Assembly: GCA_009733575.1 (NCBI GenBank)
Contig: ML769390.1
Location: 1 to 64,000, forward strand
Source of the DNA: Gymnopus androsaceus JB14
Lineage: Eukaryota > Basidiomycota > Agaricomycetes > Agaricales > Omphalotaceae
Direction of reading: 5' to 3'
Length of the DNA: 64,000 nucleotides
Part shown: positions 34,770-46,724 of the stretch, in pieces
How positions within the stretch are numbered: position 1 is the stretch's first letter
How the letters are laid out: each line of letters begins with the position of its first letter
Notes under the pieces: generated by a model
What the model saw: the letters and a program-made list of their open reading frames with translations, nothing else
What the model was told of the DNA's origin: nothing
Databases searched by the model: none
Made by a program: the position numbers and the translations under genes

Positions 34770-35568
34770 ATGTCGTCGACATTCCTCCGAGCTCATGCTC
34801 AAAATGGGCCTGCGGTTGTCCAAAGCCTCGCAATGATTCGAAAAATCATCGCAACTGCTGATCAATTTCGTACCTCTGGATTGACTACAGCGGAAATGTT
34901 CAAGCTTGCGCTGAAACAGCCTCCGCCAGAAAATTTCCAGAAATTCCCGGTCCCCAGTGGAACTGAGATTCTCTATACCAATTCTGGGAAGAGGAAAACG
35001 CTTCCACCTAGCCCTCCTCATCCAGAACATCCCGTACGCTCAATACGGTGCGTTTTGTTGGTTCACTTTGTTCTGTTTGCTCATTTTTTTTTTGCTTTGC
35101 AGATTCTTAAAAACCCATGTGCTTCCCGTTCTCGAAGGGCAGAAGGAAATCCGTTTGGCGCAAGGAAAGCGTTTCACTGTTGTTCCCGAAGCCAAGGTTG
35201 AAGCAAAGACTAAAAAAGGGAAAGGAAAAGGAAAAGGCAACGCTGCTAGCGCCTCTGCTTCATCTGCACCCCAACAGCCTATTTCACACAACGTTATGGT
35301 ATGGATGCCTACACAGAAACCTCGCATTGAAAAGCAAATCTTGCCGAGTCCGCCAGCCACCCTGTCTGGAGCTGCAGTTGGAGTCGGCGAGGACTGGGGG
35401 CATTTGAACAGACGTCGGAAGGGCGCGAGGGATGAAAAGGTCAAACGTGACTTTGCCCTCATGGTTCGGGTGAAAAGCGCGGAAAATCAGGAGAGGAAGC
35501 GGTTAGCTTGGGAGGCACTCCAGGCGCGAAATAAGGAGAAGCAGGTAGAGCAGGATGTACAAATCTGA
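34770..35568 (+). CDS. Unrecognised basic, mitochondrial-type protein
   Basis: A two-exon gene runs from ATG at 34770. It is joined by a likely intron from GTGCGT (about 35,048) to TTTGCAG (about 35,102), which links HPVRSIR to FLKTHVLPVLEGQKEIRL. The product is about 245 residues. It begins SSTFLRAHAQNGPAVVQSL, contains a conserved-looking helical block DQFRTSGLTTAEMFKLAL, a Lys/Gly-rich linker (KKGKGKGKGN) and a charged C-terminal helix rich in Arg/Lys/Glu. The composition resembles nuclear-encoded mitochondrial ribosome-associated proteins, but I recognise no family. The next gene (PRP3) is convergent and only about 37 bp separate the stop codons. Confidence 0.6.
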
Positions 35569-35604
35569 TATATTTAATACGCGTCTTATAATTCATCATA
35601 AAGT

Positions 35605-37966
35605 TTAAAACAATTCCTCCTCTTCGGGTTTCCAGTTCTTCGCTTGGTCCCAATATCCTCTCAGTCTTTCACCAAGCAACTCCTTCGCCGCACCATCTGT
35701 CGGGCAACTTTTCGCCTTGAATCCACTGAAAGCGCGGTCCTTTAACAAACCCTCCCAGACCAGCCAACATTGATTATCCTCAAGGGACGACGGCTGATCA
35801 CCATCGCCTGTGACCTCCTTTGGGACGCTCGTGCTCGGACCAGCCACTTCACCGTCTCCATCGCCATCTCCTAGATTCCTCTTCAATGACAACATCCTCC
35901 GCACCTCTCGGTCTGGCAGCCTCCGTCCAAGCCATCCGCACCAACATAAGCCTTTTGTAGTTGCGGATAAACTTGGCTGCACCCTCAACATACACAAGAC
36001 TAAAGTTGGGATTGAAAATGCATACACCGGTGAGGTTGAACTGCTCGGCGTTTTTGCGTACTTTGAATTGATGCGCGGGGTCTGTGAGCTTCTTTACCCT
36101 ATGAAAGCTGTAAGAGATAACCAACGGAACAGAAGTAATTTGTGGACACTTGCTTGAAAACAGCACCGTAAATACCCTTCTTCTCTTCGTCGACCTTCTT
36201 TGTTCTCCACCTTCTCCCGCCTCTGTTCGTCCGTAAGCTTCCTCTCGGCGTTCGTCTTTTCGTGAGTGTGCTTCCGGATAGCAACTTCTCTACGGACTTT
36301 GGCTTCCACACGTGTTGGGTCTTGAATGGCGTCGGATGTCAAAACCCTCATGAGATTTGCCAGACGAACTGCAGAAAAAGAACGCATGAGAACCAAATTT
36401 CAAATGCATGATAGAATATAACTAACCCTTTGGCGGGTCGGGAGGCAGCAGCCCCATCCTAATCCTATCTCTCTTATCCTGCAGTTCACTCGCTCTCTTC
36501 AATTTACGCATCTTCTTCTGTTCCTTTTTTGTCAACATCATGGGCTTTAGCGCAACCTTGTTCTTGTCTCCCGGAGCGAGGATTTTGATAGGATGCTGAA
36601 TGTATATGGTTATAGGCGTGTTGGGAGTAGTGATGTTGAGTGAAGGCAACCCGAGCGAATCAATATCGGAGTAGCTCTGAGTAGGAAGAAGCGGGGCATC
36701 CCACCATTCGGACTGTGGTGGCGGAGCACGCTAATGGAGTAGGGTTAGTTTTTAGGGTTGCCAATATACAAGGACGCGACTAGCCTTGATATTCCTCTCA
36801 ATGCCCATATCACCATCTAAGCCTGCTTTTCTTGCACTCTCTGCGATTCTCTGTTTGAGAGCTTCCAATTGCTGGTCCTGGCGCATTTGATTACCCATGG
36901 CGACATATTTGCCCTTGGGGTTGAAGCGAAAGTTCCGCCCAGAACGTTCTTTAGGAGCTCCTTCGAACCCTGTGTCTTTGGATGAACCTGAAGCGTAGGG
37001 ATTGGCGGATTCGACGGCGGGCATGGGTGCCGGAGGAGGTGTTGGTGTGGGTATATTGCGAGCGTTTGCCTGAAGGAAAATGTCAACGCATGCATGGAAG
37101 GCGATAATGACAAGTACCTTGATCGACGCAAACTTGGGTTGCATTGGCTTGTATCGATCCTTCTTGGACTGAGGAGCAGCGGGTGTTTGGTCCAAAAGTA
37201 AAGGATGGGCAGTCATTTTGAGACCCGAGCCTTGTTGCGCAGGTTCTGGCGGACGGTTCTTGTTCTTACCGATCTGCGGCATGGTCTAAAGAGGTGATTA
37301 GATTTGGACGCACGTCAAGATATATGAAACCTCACCATGTATGGGTTATCCTTGACAGCGAGCTTACTCTGATACTCTGTGACCTTGCGCTTGGCTTCCG
37401 CGACTCGTCGAGCGATATCGTCTGGCAAACCGGCTGGCGTACCAGCTTTACCAGGTGTACCAGGCGTAGTAGGAGTTTCAGTGCTGGGCCGGCTGGGGAT
37501 AGAAGGCGTAAGAGCCGTAGGTTTCTTTGGAAGGGAGGCGATAGCTGCTGGTTTCGGGATTGGCGCAGCAATATTACTAGTAGTAGTATTAGCACCAGGC
37601 AGCGTGACGCCTGCACCGCTGAGAACATTGCTCCTCATAGCAGCCATCTTGGCCGCGATTTCAGCACGCTTCTGAGCGATGAGAGCAGCAGACTAGAATG
37701 AAGCAAGTGAGTTTGAATCAGAATATGGGTTGATATTACTTACTGCTGAAGACGAAGAAGCGTCATTGGTGTTGTTCTGAGGGCAAAACAAGTCATAGAA
37801 TCAAGTTAGAACGAATTTTGAAGAATATAATCACCTTGGACTCACGTCGCTGTACAAAAAAAATAATCAGTAGTTGGGAGCTTGCAGAATAAATGACAGA
37901 CCTTTTGAGTTTTTTGGGATTTCCAGCGTCACTGGCTTCTGCTAGCGGTCTCTTTCTTTCGCTCAT
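35605..37966 (-). CDS. PRP3: U4/U6 snRNP splicing factor PRP3
   Basis: PRP3 is a U4/U6-associated protein of the tri-snRNP required for pre-mRNA splicing. Reading leftward from ATG at 37964-37966 ([12 protein letters not shown]), the N-terminus is Ala/Pro/Thr-rich. The PRP3 domain follows: [67 protein letters not shown] and [20 protein letters not shown]. It continues [35 protein letters not shown] and [16 protein letters not shown]. The C-terminal DUF1115-type domain shows [55 protein letters not shown] and [16 protein letters not shown]. Several introns interrupt it, and all main blocks are present. The start codon lies 42 bp from that of the divergent mitochondrial uL16 gene. Confidence 0.93.
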
Positions 37967-38008
37967 GGAGGCAAGAGTCCAAGCTATGGGCGCCTAAGTC
38001 ATGCAGTA

Positions 38009-38705
38009 ATGCTGACTCTTTCTTCCATCTCCCGAACGCTGTTCCGGCCAGCGCAGATATTTACTCGTAATCGTGGAGAGCTTGCGCCGCGTCAGGTCAA
38101 ATATCTCAAAAGACACAAGGGTGTCATTCCAATTCCAATTGGCGGCTCAACCAAGGGCACAACTCTGGCTTTTGGACAATGGGGTCTGAGGATAAAGGGC
38201 AATGGAGTTCGCTTTAGTGCAAAGCAGCTTACCACCGCAGAGGATGTGATTAAAAGAAAACTCAAAGTTCTCAAGGGAGCAAAGGTTTATTTGAGGATTT
38301 TCCCTGATATTCCCGTCTGCATAAAGGTTGGCCGCATTATTCACAGCCAAGAACCAGGCTTATTATTTTCCAGGGTAACGAAACTCGTATGGGCAAAGGA
38401 AAGGGGACCTTTGAATTCTGGGCTACGCGTCAGCCTATTGGACGTGTAGTTTTTGAGCTTGGTGGTATTCCTATCCGTGAAGAGCTTGCGCGCGACAGTA
38501 AGCGTCTTCCTGTCCTTTCTTCCCGAATCTTATAATTTGTCTAGTTCTACGTCAAGCTGCGTCGAAGCTGCCCACAAAAATGGAATTTATCGGTCGCACT
38601 ACGCCTCCTCGACTAGGAAATCTTCTCCTACATCCACCGAAACCACCGAAAATGGAACCTACGTTAGATAGTGCGGAGCCTCAGCCTTCTACAGTTACCG
38701 TTTGA
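38009..38705 (+). CDS. MRPL16: Mitochondrial large ribosomal protein uL16m
   Basis: The spliced product reads MLTLSSISRTLFRPAQIF as a presequence-like start, then the uL16 core. The core comprises RQVKYLKRHKGVIPIPIGG, TTLAFGQWGLRIKGNGVRF, TAEDVIKRKLK, VYLRIFPDIPVCIKGNETR, MGKGKGTFEFWATR and QPIGRVVFELGGIPIREELA. An intron from GTTGGC (38328) to TCCAG (38374) joins CIK to GNETRMGKG. Another from GTAAGC (38498) to TTTGTCTAG precedes ILRQAASKLPTKMEF. The stop is at 38703-38705. It is a core protein of the mitochondrial large subunit near the peptidyl-transferase centre. Length and motifs are complete. Confidence 0.93.
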
Positions 38706-38783
38706 TTTATTTCCCAATGACACTGTACTTTACAACCCAACTCGACATTAACTTTAAGCGCCCTTCCTTTCACCAGTACCAAC

Positions 38784-39394
38784 ATGTCCTCTTTACCTCC
38801 TTCCTTTACCAGTCTATACCGTCTGTTCCTACGAACAAGCTCTGCGTCTGTTCTACACCAAAGACTGGCCACGCGGAATCTACGGCACCTTTGGCGGCCA
38901 GTATTCGCTGATGCTGCTCATGCCATGAAAAGGCTTCAGAGCAGCCAAATAACGCCTTCAGAAAGAGAGGATCTTGGAAACTGGTTAAGAAATTGGGAGA
39001 AAAGAAGTGAGTACTGCTATCACCTTCATAGCATGTCTCTGAAACCCTTGCAGTGGACCATACGCTCTCCCTTCTTTACGTCTCCGCCACTTCTCGAGGT
39101 CTTCCTCATCAGTTGACGCGTAATTTGTCCCAGTTAATTCATGCAGAACGCGAGCGATTAACATTCCGACAATATCCTGTTTGGAATGCTCGACTAGCTC
39201 CAAATGCGCGAGAATATCAAATTCCTGAATCAAGTCTGAAGGCTCTCAACAAGGACGAGAAAGCGCGACAAGCTCGACACTTGGAAGAGCGCGCCATGGA
39301 CGCTCTCGCTTTCGCCATCGACATGGCGGAAGGTCGTGATAAGTTATGTTTAGGACGGGTGGTAGTAAAAGGGAAGCCACGGCAAAATAATTGA
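38784..39394 (+). CDS. Small LYR-like mitochondrial-type protein, not identified
   Basis: Two exons are joined by a 50-nt intron from GTGAGT (about 39,008) to TTGCAG (about 39,053). The protein is about 185 residues, basic, with no signal peptide. The N-terminus contains SLYRLFLRT, resembling the LYR tripeptide of mitochondrial assembly factors. It is followed by ATRNLRHLWRPVFADA and a helical region with WLRNWEKR and HTLSLLYVSATSRGLPHQLT. The C-terminal helix is acidic and Ala-rich (HLEERAMDALAFAIDMAEG). I believe it belongs to a conserved fungal family of unknown function, but the family name is not certain. Its neighbour upstream is mitochondrial uL16, in the same direction 78 bp away. Confidence 0.6.
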
Positions 39395-39559
39395 CTTGTA
39401 ATTCTATTAGTTAGTTGAAGCTATGTATACGTCGACTACGCAGGGTAGAGATACCCGTGTTACAGTTCCCCGCAGCTACTAAAGTACTCAAGATCAACGA
39501 GGCTGTCCAAAGCGCAGGGCATATATACCGCACTGCCAAACCATTCCACTCATCCTTTA

Positions 39560-41981
39560 ATGAGTCTTGACCAAAACCTGTTTACCCTCCAAGTCAAGCC
39601 CAGCGAGACCGACCCGACGATTGTCGATCTAGTTGAGACCACTGGAAATGTCCTCTATCGAAAACAACGGATATCCGGTCCTGTGTACGCGGCGCGGGTG
39701 TACGGTACGACTCTTATTCGCGCAGTTCCAACATATATTTATATCCATGTAGATTTTGTCTCCCAGTCCCTGCTAGTGACTGCTACGGCCCCAAGCCCGA
39801 CGAGCAAAGTCAAAATCCTGGAACTTCAGAATCCCTCCGTCCCTGTAGAATTGAAGGCTTCTGGAACTTTCACCGTGAAGTGGATATTCAAGTGGGAAGA
39901 GTAAGTCGAACTTATCGTTCCTTCCTTGTATTTTCATCTTATGGTATCTTTCCAGGCATGAATTTGAATGGAAGCGTGAAGAATGCTACATGATACGCAA
40001 ACCCGATCCCCCGGTACTGGTCGCCATTTCAAAGGAGATCCCAGGACGCGTCAAGTCTGCAGCAATTCAAGTTTTGGATTATAATCTTAATCGGTAAACG
40101 CGGTTTCTACGCCACTTAGAATACTCCTACTTACAAAACAAACATCTTCAGCTTCGATATTGAAGACCGGAAAGGACTCGAACTTGTCATCCTTACGGCT
40201 CTGCTTACATTCCTTGACGTGGCCAACTCCAAAGAGGATGAACCAGTGACAGGACGCCAAAAGTCCACTTGGACCACCTTGTCACCTTTCGGAATTTCGA
40301 AATCCCCGCCAACTAATACTCTCGCCCCTCCTAGTAAAGATGAATCTCTATCTACTCCCCAGAACGTCCGTGCACGCGTGAGCAGCTCTCCTGGCTTACG
40401 GAGTACTACTATGCCTCTTCCTCATGATCACTCTTCTGCGTTGAGGCACTCCACGCCAGTTCCAATACCCATTTCTCACCCAGCGACATCCACTGCTGCA
40501 CCTCCTCCTACTCCGCCGCCTACACCACCGTCTGTACCTGTACATCCTAGTCGCGTTTCCGATCCACCAACCTCCCCCGTCTCAAGCAGGGGCACGAGGA
40601 GAACAGATGCTGGGCTGGATCGTATCGCTCAGATGCATGCTCTTCGCAGCGTAGTTCATGAAGTCACGGTGTACGAGGATGGCTCTATAGACGATTATGC
40701 AAAGTTTTGTTGGAGGATGCTCAAAGTTTGTCTTTGCCATGACTAGTGCTCTTTTCATTGGTTAATCTTCTCTCGGTGCTCTAGGATGAAGCAATGAGTT
40801 TTATCACTATACGTTCGGCCAACAGCTCACAAGTACAAAAAGTTTTAGAAGTCATCGAAGCAACCAAGGGTATTAGATTTCGAAAAGGTAATGCGTGGAA
40901 TTGCTCGCTACTTGGATCGTCTGAACTTGACGAATGTTTAGGACCATACATCGAGCTTCTGCAGTTCGTCACCTATTATCCGCTGCCGGTTGGTACCACC
41001 CAACAAAGGCTTGAAGAACGGGCGAGGCTTTTATCCATGACACCCAAGCAGGTGAAGAAAGCCCAGAAACAGAAAGAAAAAGAGGAGAAGAAACGGATGG
41101 CAAAGGCAAAGAAAGCAAAGGGAGCGATAGTCAATGTTATGACGTTGGAAGTTGAAGAAATCCAAATTCCTCCAAAGAGTGTTCACGTTCGCCTAACGAA
41201 AGTTGAGATTCAAAACCCATTGCTGACAGTAAACGTTGTCGAAGAAAAGGGCAAGGGGAAGAAAGTCCCAAAGCTGGAAAGTGCGTATCTTAATGCCGTG
41301 GAGGTACAGCTCACGTATATGATTATAGTCACCCCGTCTCCCGATCCCCGGTTTTTGGTCCAGAAAGCACCATCGGATATACCTTCCAGATACACAACTC
41401 TTGAGAAAGGCAAGAACAGAGGTTTGTCACTAGCTGTTCTATGCTAAACGTCCTTTGCTTACCATAAATTAAGAATCCATATCGGTCACACCCACAGATC
41501 TACGACAGCGTACAAATTTGCCCATAATAGAGAGGCGTGCAGCCTCTGAGGTTCGGTCCTCAGATCATCCTTCGGGTTCCTCGCAAGCTATCCCCAAACC
41601 CTCATCACATACACTAAAAACACCTTCCCCAGCCATAGGTGGCGGCTTAAGCAACGTGCTTCATTCATCCGCCTCTCAACCTTCATTAACAGTAGCTCAT
41701 CATCCGAAAGTCCTCGTTCAAGATCAGATACAGAAAAATATCTATTACACGCTCTATCTTCGACTTCTGTGTCATCCACTCCTGATGTTGGTCCATCAAA
41801 GAAAGCCCCCGCGCTTCCACCACGTCAATCTAGTAAAAACTTAATAAAAGCAAAGGTTGCAGATAGCGGGAAAGGTCCAATTGGTCCAATTGCTGGATCT
41901 AGTCAGTTGGGTGCTGATGCTCCACCATCTTACACTGATTTGCCAACGGAGGGCGAGTTTCCTGTAGATTTAAAGCACTAG
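39560..41981 (+). CDS. Unrecognised conserved-type basidiomycete protein
   Basis: The N-terminal third (MSLDQNLFTLQVKPSETDPT to about residue 190) is beta-rich. It contains FTVKWIFKWEEHEFEWKREE, ECYMIRKPDPPVLVAI and VQVLDYNLNRFDIEDRKGLE, which recall the compact barrel of Tubby/LURP-type folds; this is only an impression. A Ser/Pro-rich linker follows (PPPTPPPTPPSVPVHP), then a helical region with SFITIRSANSSQVQKVLEVI and a Lys/Glu coiled coil at about 41,050-41,130 (KKAQKQKEKEEKKRMAKAKK). The tail is Ser/Pro-rich and ends PTEGEFPVDLKH. Introns include GTACGA (39707) to CATGTAG and GTAAGT (39903) to CCAG. The join near 41,690-41,770 is unresolved. Function unknown. Confidence 0.6.
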
Positions 41982-42081
41982 CTTCCTGGCATCCTGCTTT
42001 ACAATATATTATATATGGAGTACATACCACAATATGGAGTACATATTTTGTACATTATCTTTAACTCACAATTTCTTCAGT

Positions 42082-42760
42082 TCTTCATCCGTGCTTCAAG
42101 CTAGACTATTTCTGCAATTGGGGATGGGATAATGAATGGATCTTGACTGCAGAGGAGATTGTCCGAGATGAATTCAAGTATTATCTGGACACTGCTGACA
42201 AGCAACCTACTGACACAGTAAGTGTACAGACCAATAAGTTATTAATGCATCTCGACTATTTATTCTTTAGCCTGCTGCAAGCACCTCATCTCTTAATGAT
42301 GATTTTAACATATTTGACCACATCTCTTTGCCCAATGCATCTTCATCCCGGAAAAACTTAACAATTATCTTGCCATGGCACCCAAATCCACTGACAATCC
42401 ATTGAAATGGTGGTGGGAGAAATGTCAGGTCTACCCCAAACTTGCATATATGGCACTGGATTATCTCTCTATACTATGTGTGTATTATTACTGTACATTT
42501 TTTAACAATATGTTTAATCTTCTTCTTAGCAGCATCAACTGCTGTAGAATGCATCTTTTCACAGGGGCGCCACCTTCTTAGCTTCACCCAAAATTGTCTG
42601 AATGGTCAGTCAATTTGTCAGTTTATGTATCTTGGAAGCTGGAGTCAATATGATCTGTTGTGGGATGAGGACATCCTTAAAGCTATCAAGGGTAATATCA
42701 AAGGAAATGGGAAATGTAAGGCAGATGAAATAGAGGAGACTGATATCAAGGAAATTTAAG
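42082..42760 (+). pseudogene. hAT transposase, 3' fragment
   Basis: The fragment starts inside the transposase at VLHPCFKLDYFCNWGWD and continues EWILTAEEIVRDEF. After in-frame stops and what look like former introns comes the hAT C-terminal dimerisation block: NPLKWWWEKCQVYPKLAYMA, LDYLSI, then AASTAVECIFSQGRHLLS and GQSICQFMYLGSWSQYDLL. The N-terminal zinc finger and catalytic part are missing, and no terminal inverted repeats were found. It is therefore a 5'-truncated, inactive copy. It lies just left of the copia fragment and may have been cut by it or by its repeats. Confidence 0.8.
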
Positions 42761-42979
42761 TACAGTTAGATACATATACTTATTGTTTGTTTTAAGATAA
42801 AATTAAGGTATATTGTTCAAACTTTACATGGATTAACCCATAATAACCCACAGTATACCACAGGTTTCTGAGGGTCTTGATACCCATAGGGTCTGAGGGT
42901 ACAGTGCTAGTCCCTTACCCATAGGGGTACAGTATCCACAGGTATGGGTAAGGTGTTGGTCTGGGATACCTGGGGGTAG

Positions 42980-43916
42980 ACCCATGGTCAACCCTAAACT
43001 TACCTCACTATTTGAGATCACAAACAATGGAGAACTGACTTTTCACCTTGGTTGTGGAATCTTGCAAGACCAAGCTGTGCATTCTATCTTGATTGACCAA
43101 TATTGGTACACTCAATCCATCCTCTGCGAATTTGGGTATGAGAATTCCAATCCAGTACATACACCTATGGACCCAGGCAAATGTCTCTCCCCACAAACAA
43201 TGTCACTCTCACCTGATGAACAGAGAATGGTAGAAAGTTTTCCATATGTTGCAGTTGTGGAGAAGTGTATGTATCTTCCAACTGTTCCAGGCCTGACATC
43301 AGTTACACTGTGCAGGAACTAGCTGGTTAAATGGTCAATTTTGGTCCTTCACACATTGCTGCCACTAAACATCTACTATGATACCTAAAGGGAACACCTC
43401 GCTACTCCCTCAACTTGGGAACAGCTAATATCACTTATCCTACTATTTGATCTCTATCCAACTCTGACTGGGGAATGGGAGATTCTCAGAAATCTATATC
43501 TGGGTTCTTCATCATGATGGGTAACTCTCCTCTCTTGTGGAGTTCAAAGCAACAAGGCATGGTAGCCCTGTCATCTTGCAAAGCAGAGTACCTCGTGTCA
43601 ACTCACTGTGCTTGCAAAATCTTATGGTTCAGAAATCTGTTTGCGGAATTGGGCTTTCCCCAACATTCCCCCATGTCACTTTTTTGTGATAATTAAGGTG
43701 CAATTGCCTGCACACATGACCCACTTGCTCACAGAAAAATGAAACACATATCCATTTGTGAACATTTTATTCAATATTGTATCTTGAAATGCCAACTCAA
43801 TGTAATCTATGTTTCAAACAAAGATAACTTTGCGGACCTCCTCACTAAACCCCTTCACTGGACCTTACATTCACAATGGACTTCTATGCTTTGACTGGAT
43901 GCAGGACAAGGGGGGG
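42980..43916 (+). pseudogene. Decayed Ty1/copia 3' half (RT end, RNase H)
   Basis: Pieces of copia Pol appear in changing frames. The reverse transcriptase end is at 42984-43322, with GELTFHLGCGILQD and HTPMDPGKCLS. The RNase H part is at about 43450-43890, with SDWGMGDSQKSISGFFIM, WSSKQQGMVALSSCKAEYL and DNFADLLTKPLH, interrupted by stops such as TAA at 43694-43696. It is followed by a polypurine tract and an LTR start. It is clearly older than the copia copy at 3,753, which has no stops, and belongs to a different lineage by motif and LTR sequence. Confidence 0.8.
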
Positions 43917-44565
43917 TGTTAACAGATGGTGCCCAAGTGCCCATGCCAAAATAGTACAATCAGGAGTTACTTACTAACCTGGGTTGGTGCAACAACCCCT
44001 TTAACTCTTGTTGCTCTGAACCAGGTACAATACCATCTTAACTTAAAGCCATGTACAACTAATTGAGCTCTTGTTGCTCCAAACCAGTCCTTCCAAATAT
44101 ATCTCATTGAATCACACAACCTATGGACTTCCCAAATTATATTGCTTGTTGACAGATGTCATGCTCTATTGCAATCCATAGCAGCCCATAGCTCTGGATA
44201 GATGGGGACCTTGCTATGGGTGCTATGAGTGCTATGAGTGCTGGATAGCACTATCCAGTGCTATCCAGTTCACCCAGGTTTTGCTGATGTGACTGGGACA
44301 CCCAGGATGCCTGGGTACCACAGGCTCTCTCAGAGTGCCTAAAAAAACCCAGATTCTATGTTAACCCAGTTTGTATAAAAGAGTTTCACAAGTCCCTTGC
44401 ATGCTCTCAGTTTACTAAAGTTACAGAAAAAATCAATCTGAGAGTGACATTACTGTCCTCAACCAATTTTGAAAGCACCTGAGAGACTTTGAGGGGCACA
44501 GAGAGACTTTGAGCATTTCATCAATCTTGCAGAGTGATACTGTCAGTGACTAGTTCCTCACAACA
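43917..44565 (+). repeat. Probable 3' LTR of the decayed copia element
   Basis: The sequence TGTTAACAGATGGTGCCC starts at 43917, directly after the purine run GGACAAGGGGGG. A TATAAAAG box lies at 44374-44381, as expected in U3, and a candidate end CTCACAACA falls at 44565. The right limit is inferred from LTR layout and could be off by tens of bases, because no second copy is available for comparison. Confidence 0.55.
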
Positions 44566-46724
44566 CAAGGTACCAGGCATCACAAGTTCACAACTTCTGA
44601 CTTGGGCAAAGACAAGAATAATGAGGAAAAGAGAAGAAGAATGTATTGAGGACTAGGATGTTGATGAGTTAGATTTGTGCTAGGTATGAAAACCAACCAA
44701 ACAACAATCACCCCAATCAGATACAATCCAAAAGGTTTAATTTAATGCGAGGAAGGAGGTTGTCAAAGGTTCCCTCGACTACTAATTGATTTGAAGAGAA
44801 AAGCACTTGACAGTTGACACAGATAGTGCGCGATGAACAAGGTTTTATATTTGGAGGGAGGTTTTGAAAAGCCAACTAATGTACGACGACGCGCTGAACT
44901 AATCGAGGGGAAAGCAAACACCAAAGCACGGGTCAAGTATGCCGACTCAACAAACGACTTTGCGTATCCGCGGTGAAACACCAAAGCACGGGTCAAGTAC
45001 GCCAACTCAACAAACAACTTTGCGTATCTCGGGAGCCTTTACGTCGCTGCGCAATGATACTCCAGCTCTCAGGGATTCCCGCGAGTTACCTAACAAGCTT
45101 ATACGACCGCTGCGCAAGTCACTCGAGTAGGTGTTTTTAACACACTCAGCGAAGAGCGGGCAAGGGGTAGAATCTGTTGGTAAAGCTAGGTAACACTCTG
45201 AGAAGCTTCCTCCCTAAAACTAGACCAAGCCGACACTTGGGTCCAAGACCTTTCCTAATCAACAACGGGCTCGTCGAGGTGTGCACGTTAGGCTCCACCT
45301 GCGGTCCTAAGACTGATGTGACCTCTCTTCGAGATGAAAACCAGGAATGCTTCGACTTAATAGCCTGGGAAGTAGAATGAACAGCCTCAGTATTATCAAG
45401 GTTACAAGAAGGCCACCCGTTTCAAAGGTTGTAGAGGACGATGCAGACGCGTCTGAGTCGTGTACGAATCACTACAGGTCCTAAGATAGAACTGCGTTTC
45501 AGGTATCAAGTCTAACTTGTCATTCCGAGATAGAATAGCTACCCTTATATACTGAGCGAGATATATGAAAATAGGAAAATGAGAGAAACTGAGCGAGATA
45601 GGATGAAACAGAGTAAGTAAAATAGAAAAAGATAAATAATGTCCATATATGCGTGTATACTATGGTTTTGCCTTGACGTTTTCCTGCCTCGTTCGTTTGT
45701 CTTCCTCAATTGGGTCGACTTTTGGGATTTTGGTCCGAATCGACTTGAGTCATTTGCCTTTTTACAAGGCTCGCCAGTTCCTTTAGCAGAACAGCCCTTG
45801 GAAGTATTTCTATGTTTTTCCTTGCCAATGGGAGACTGGTTATTATCCCTAGTTCCGCGCGGTCTCGAGTCTAGATGCCTGGTAGCATATGGATCTCGGT
45901 AAAACGCTGAGGCTCGGATAGAAACACTCCTTGGTCCTTCCGTGCTCTAGAAGTAGCTACAGCAAGTGGGTCATGTGGCCGCGTTGGACTGCTACGGCTA
46001 TCTGCCTGGGCGCTTTCCAGCGAGCGTCAACTTTGAGGGCACCCGTTAGGGTACTTCCTCATCTTGGTCCACCTTGCTTTGTTTAATAAACTTGAGTGTT
46101 GTTTAGACTCCTCGGTGAGCTGATCGCGGAAGCGATGCCTCGTTAAGACTTCAATCCCTTGGGTATATCCTTCAATGACCTAGCCTAGTAAAACTGGTAT
46201 GTGGGCTCGTTTATCTGCCTCAGGTCAGCAACTTGTTATCCAGCAAGCTTGCCTTGCTACACCATACCGTGCATAGGACTTTGGTCGAGGCACATTCACA
46301 AAGTTAAGTATGGTACCATTGCGCGTACCATTACTCTGCAACCTCTTGGGTAGAATAGGTCCTCGGTAGATTTTAACTATCAGCTTGGGCTCACTATAGT
46401 TCTCTTATTGACTGTGTTTTGTTACTAACAGAACCTAGGATTATTGGTTCTGCGCAGTTCTAGCCTTAGCCAAAAAATCAGCATATCAATGTGTTGACAA
46501 GATTGAAGCTAAGGACTATGCTACAGCTACAACTACTATATATGCTACTATACAAGCCCTAGACCCATAACCCTCTACCCTATATATAAGGTAACAATGC
46601 ATGAAAATAAGAAGTACAACAGTATCAATGTCTGTAAGTAATAAGTGGTCATACATATGTATCCATCCTAGCATGAGGTGTGATTGAAGTGATCAAAGGA
46701 TGATTGTATGATCAAGACCTATGA
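44566..46724. other. Transposon-island DNA without recognised genes
   Basis: About 2.1 kb contain only short frames without family signal. The 60-bp direct duplication at 44916-45035 lies here. The stretch from about 45,040 to 46,330 is less AT-rich and has the look of an eroded element or a non-coding repeat. I could not match it to rRNA, tRNA or a transposase. Confidence 0.4.
44916..45035. repeat. 60-bp direct duplication, two copies
   Basis: The segment starting AAACACCAAAGCACGGGTCA at 44916 is repeated at 44976 with a few substitutions, for example ATGCCGACTC versus ACGCCAACTC. The period of 60 bp would keep a reading frame, but no coding evidence supports translation. Confidence 0.85.

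Noticed and set aside
45040..46330. rRNA-like or structural RNA segment
   Set aside because: I could not match any conserved rRNA core words or a tRNA cloverleaf, so the impression rests on base composition only.
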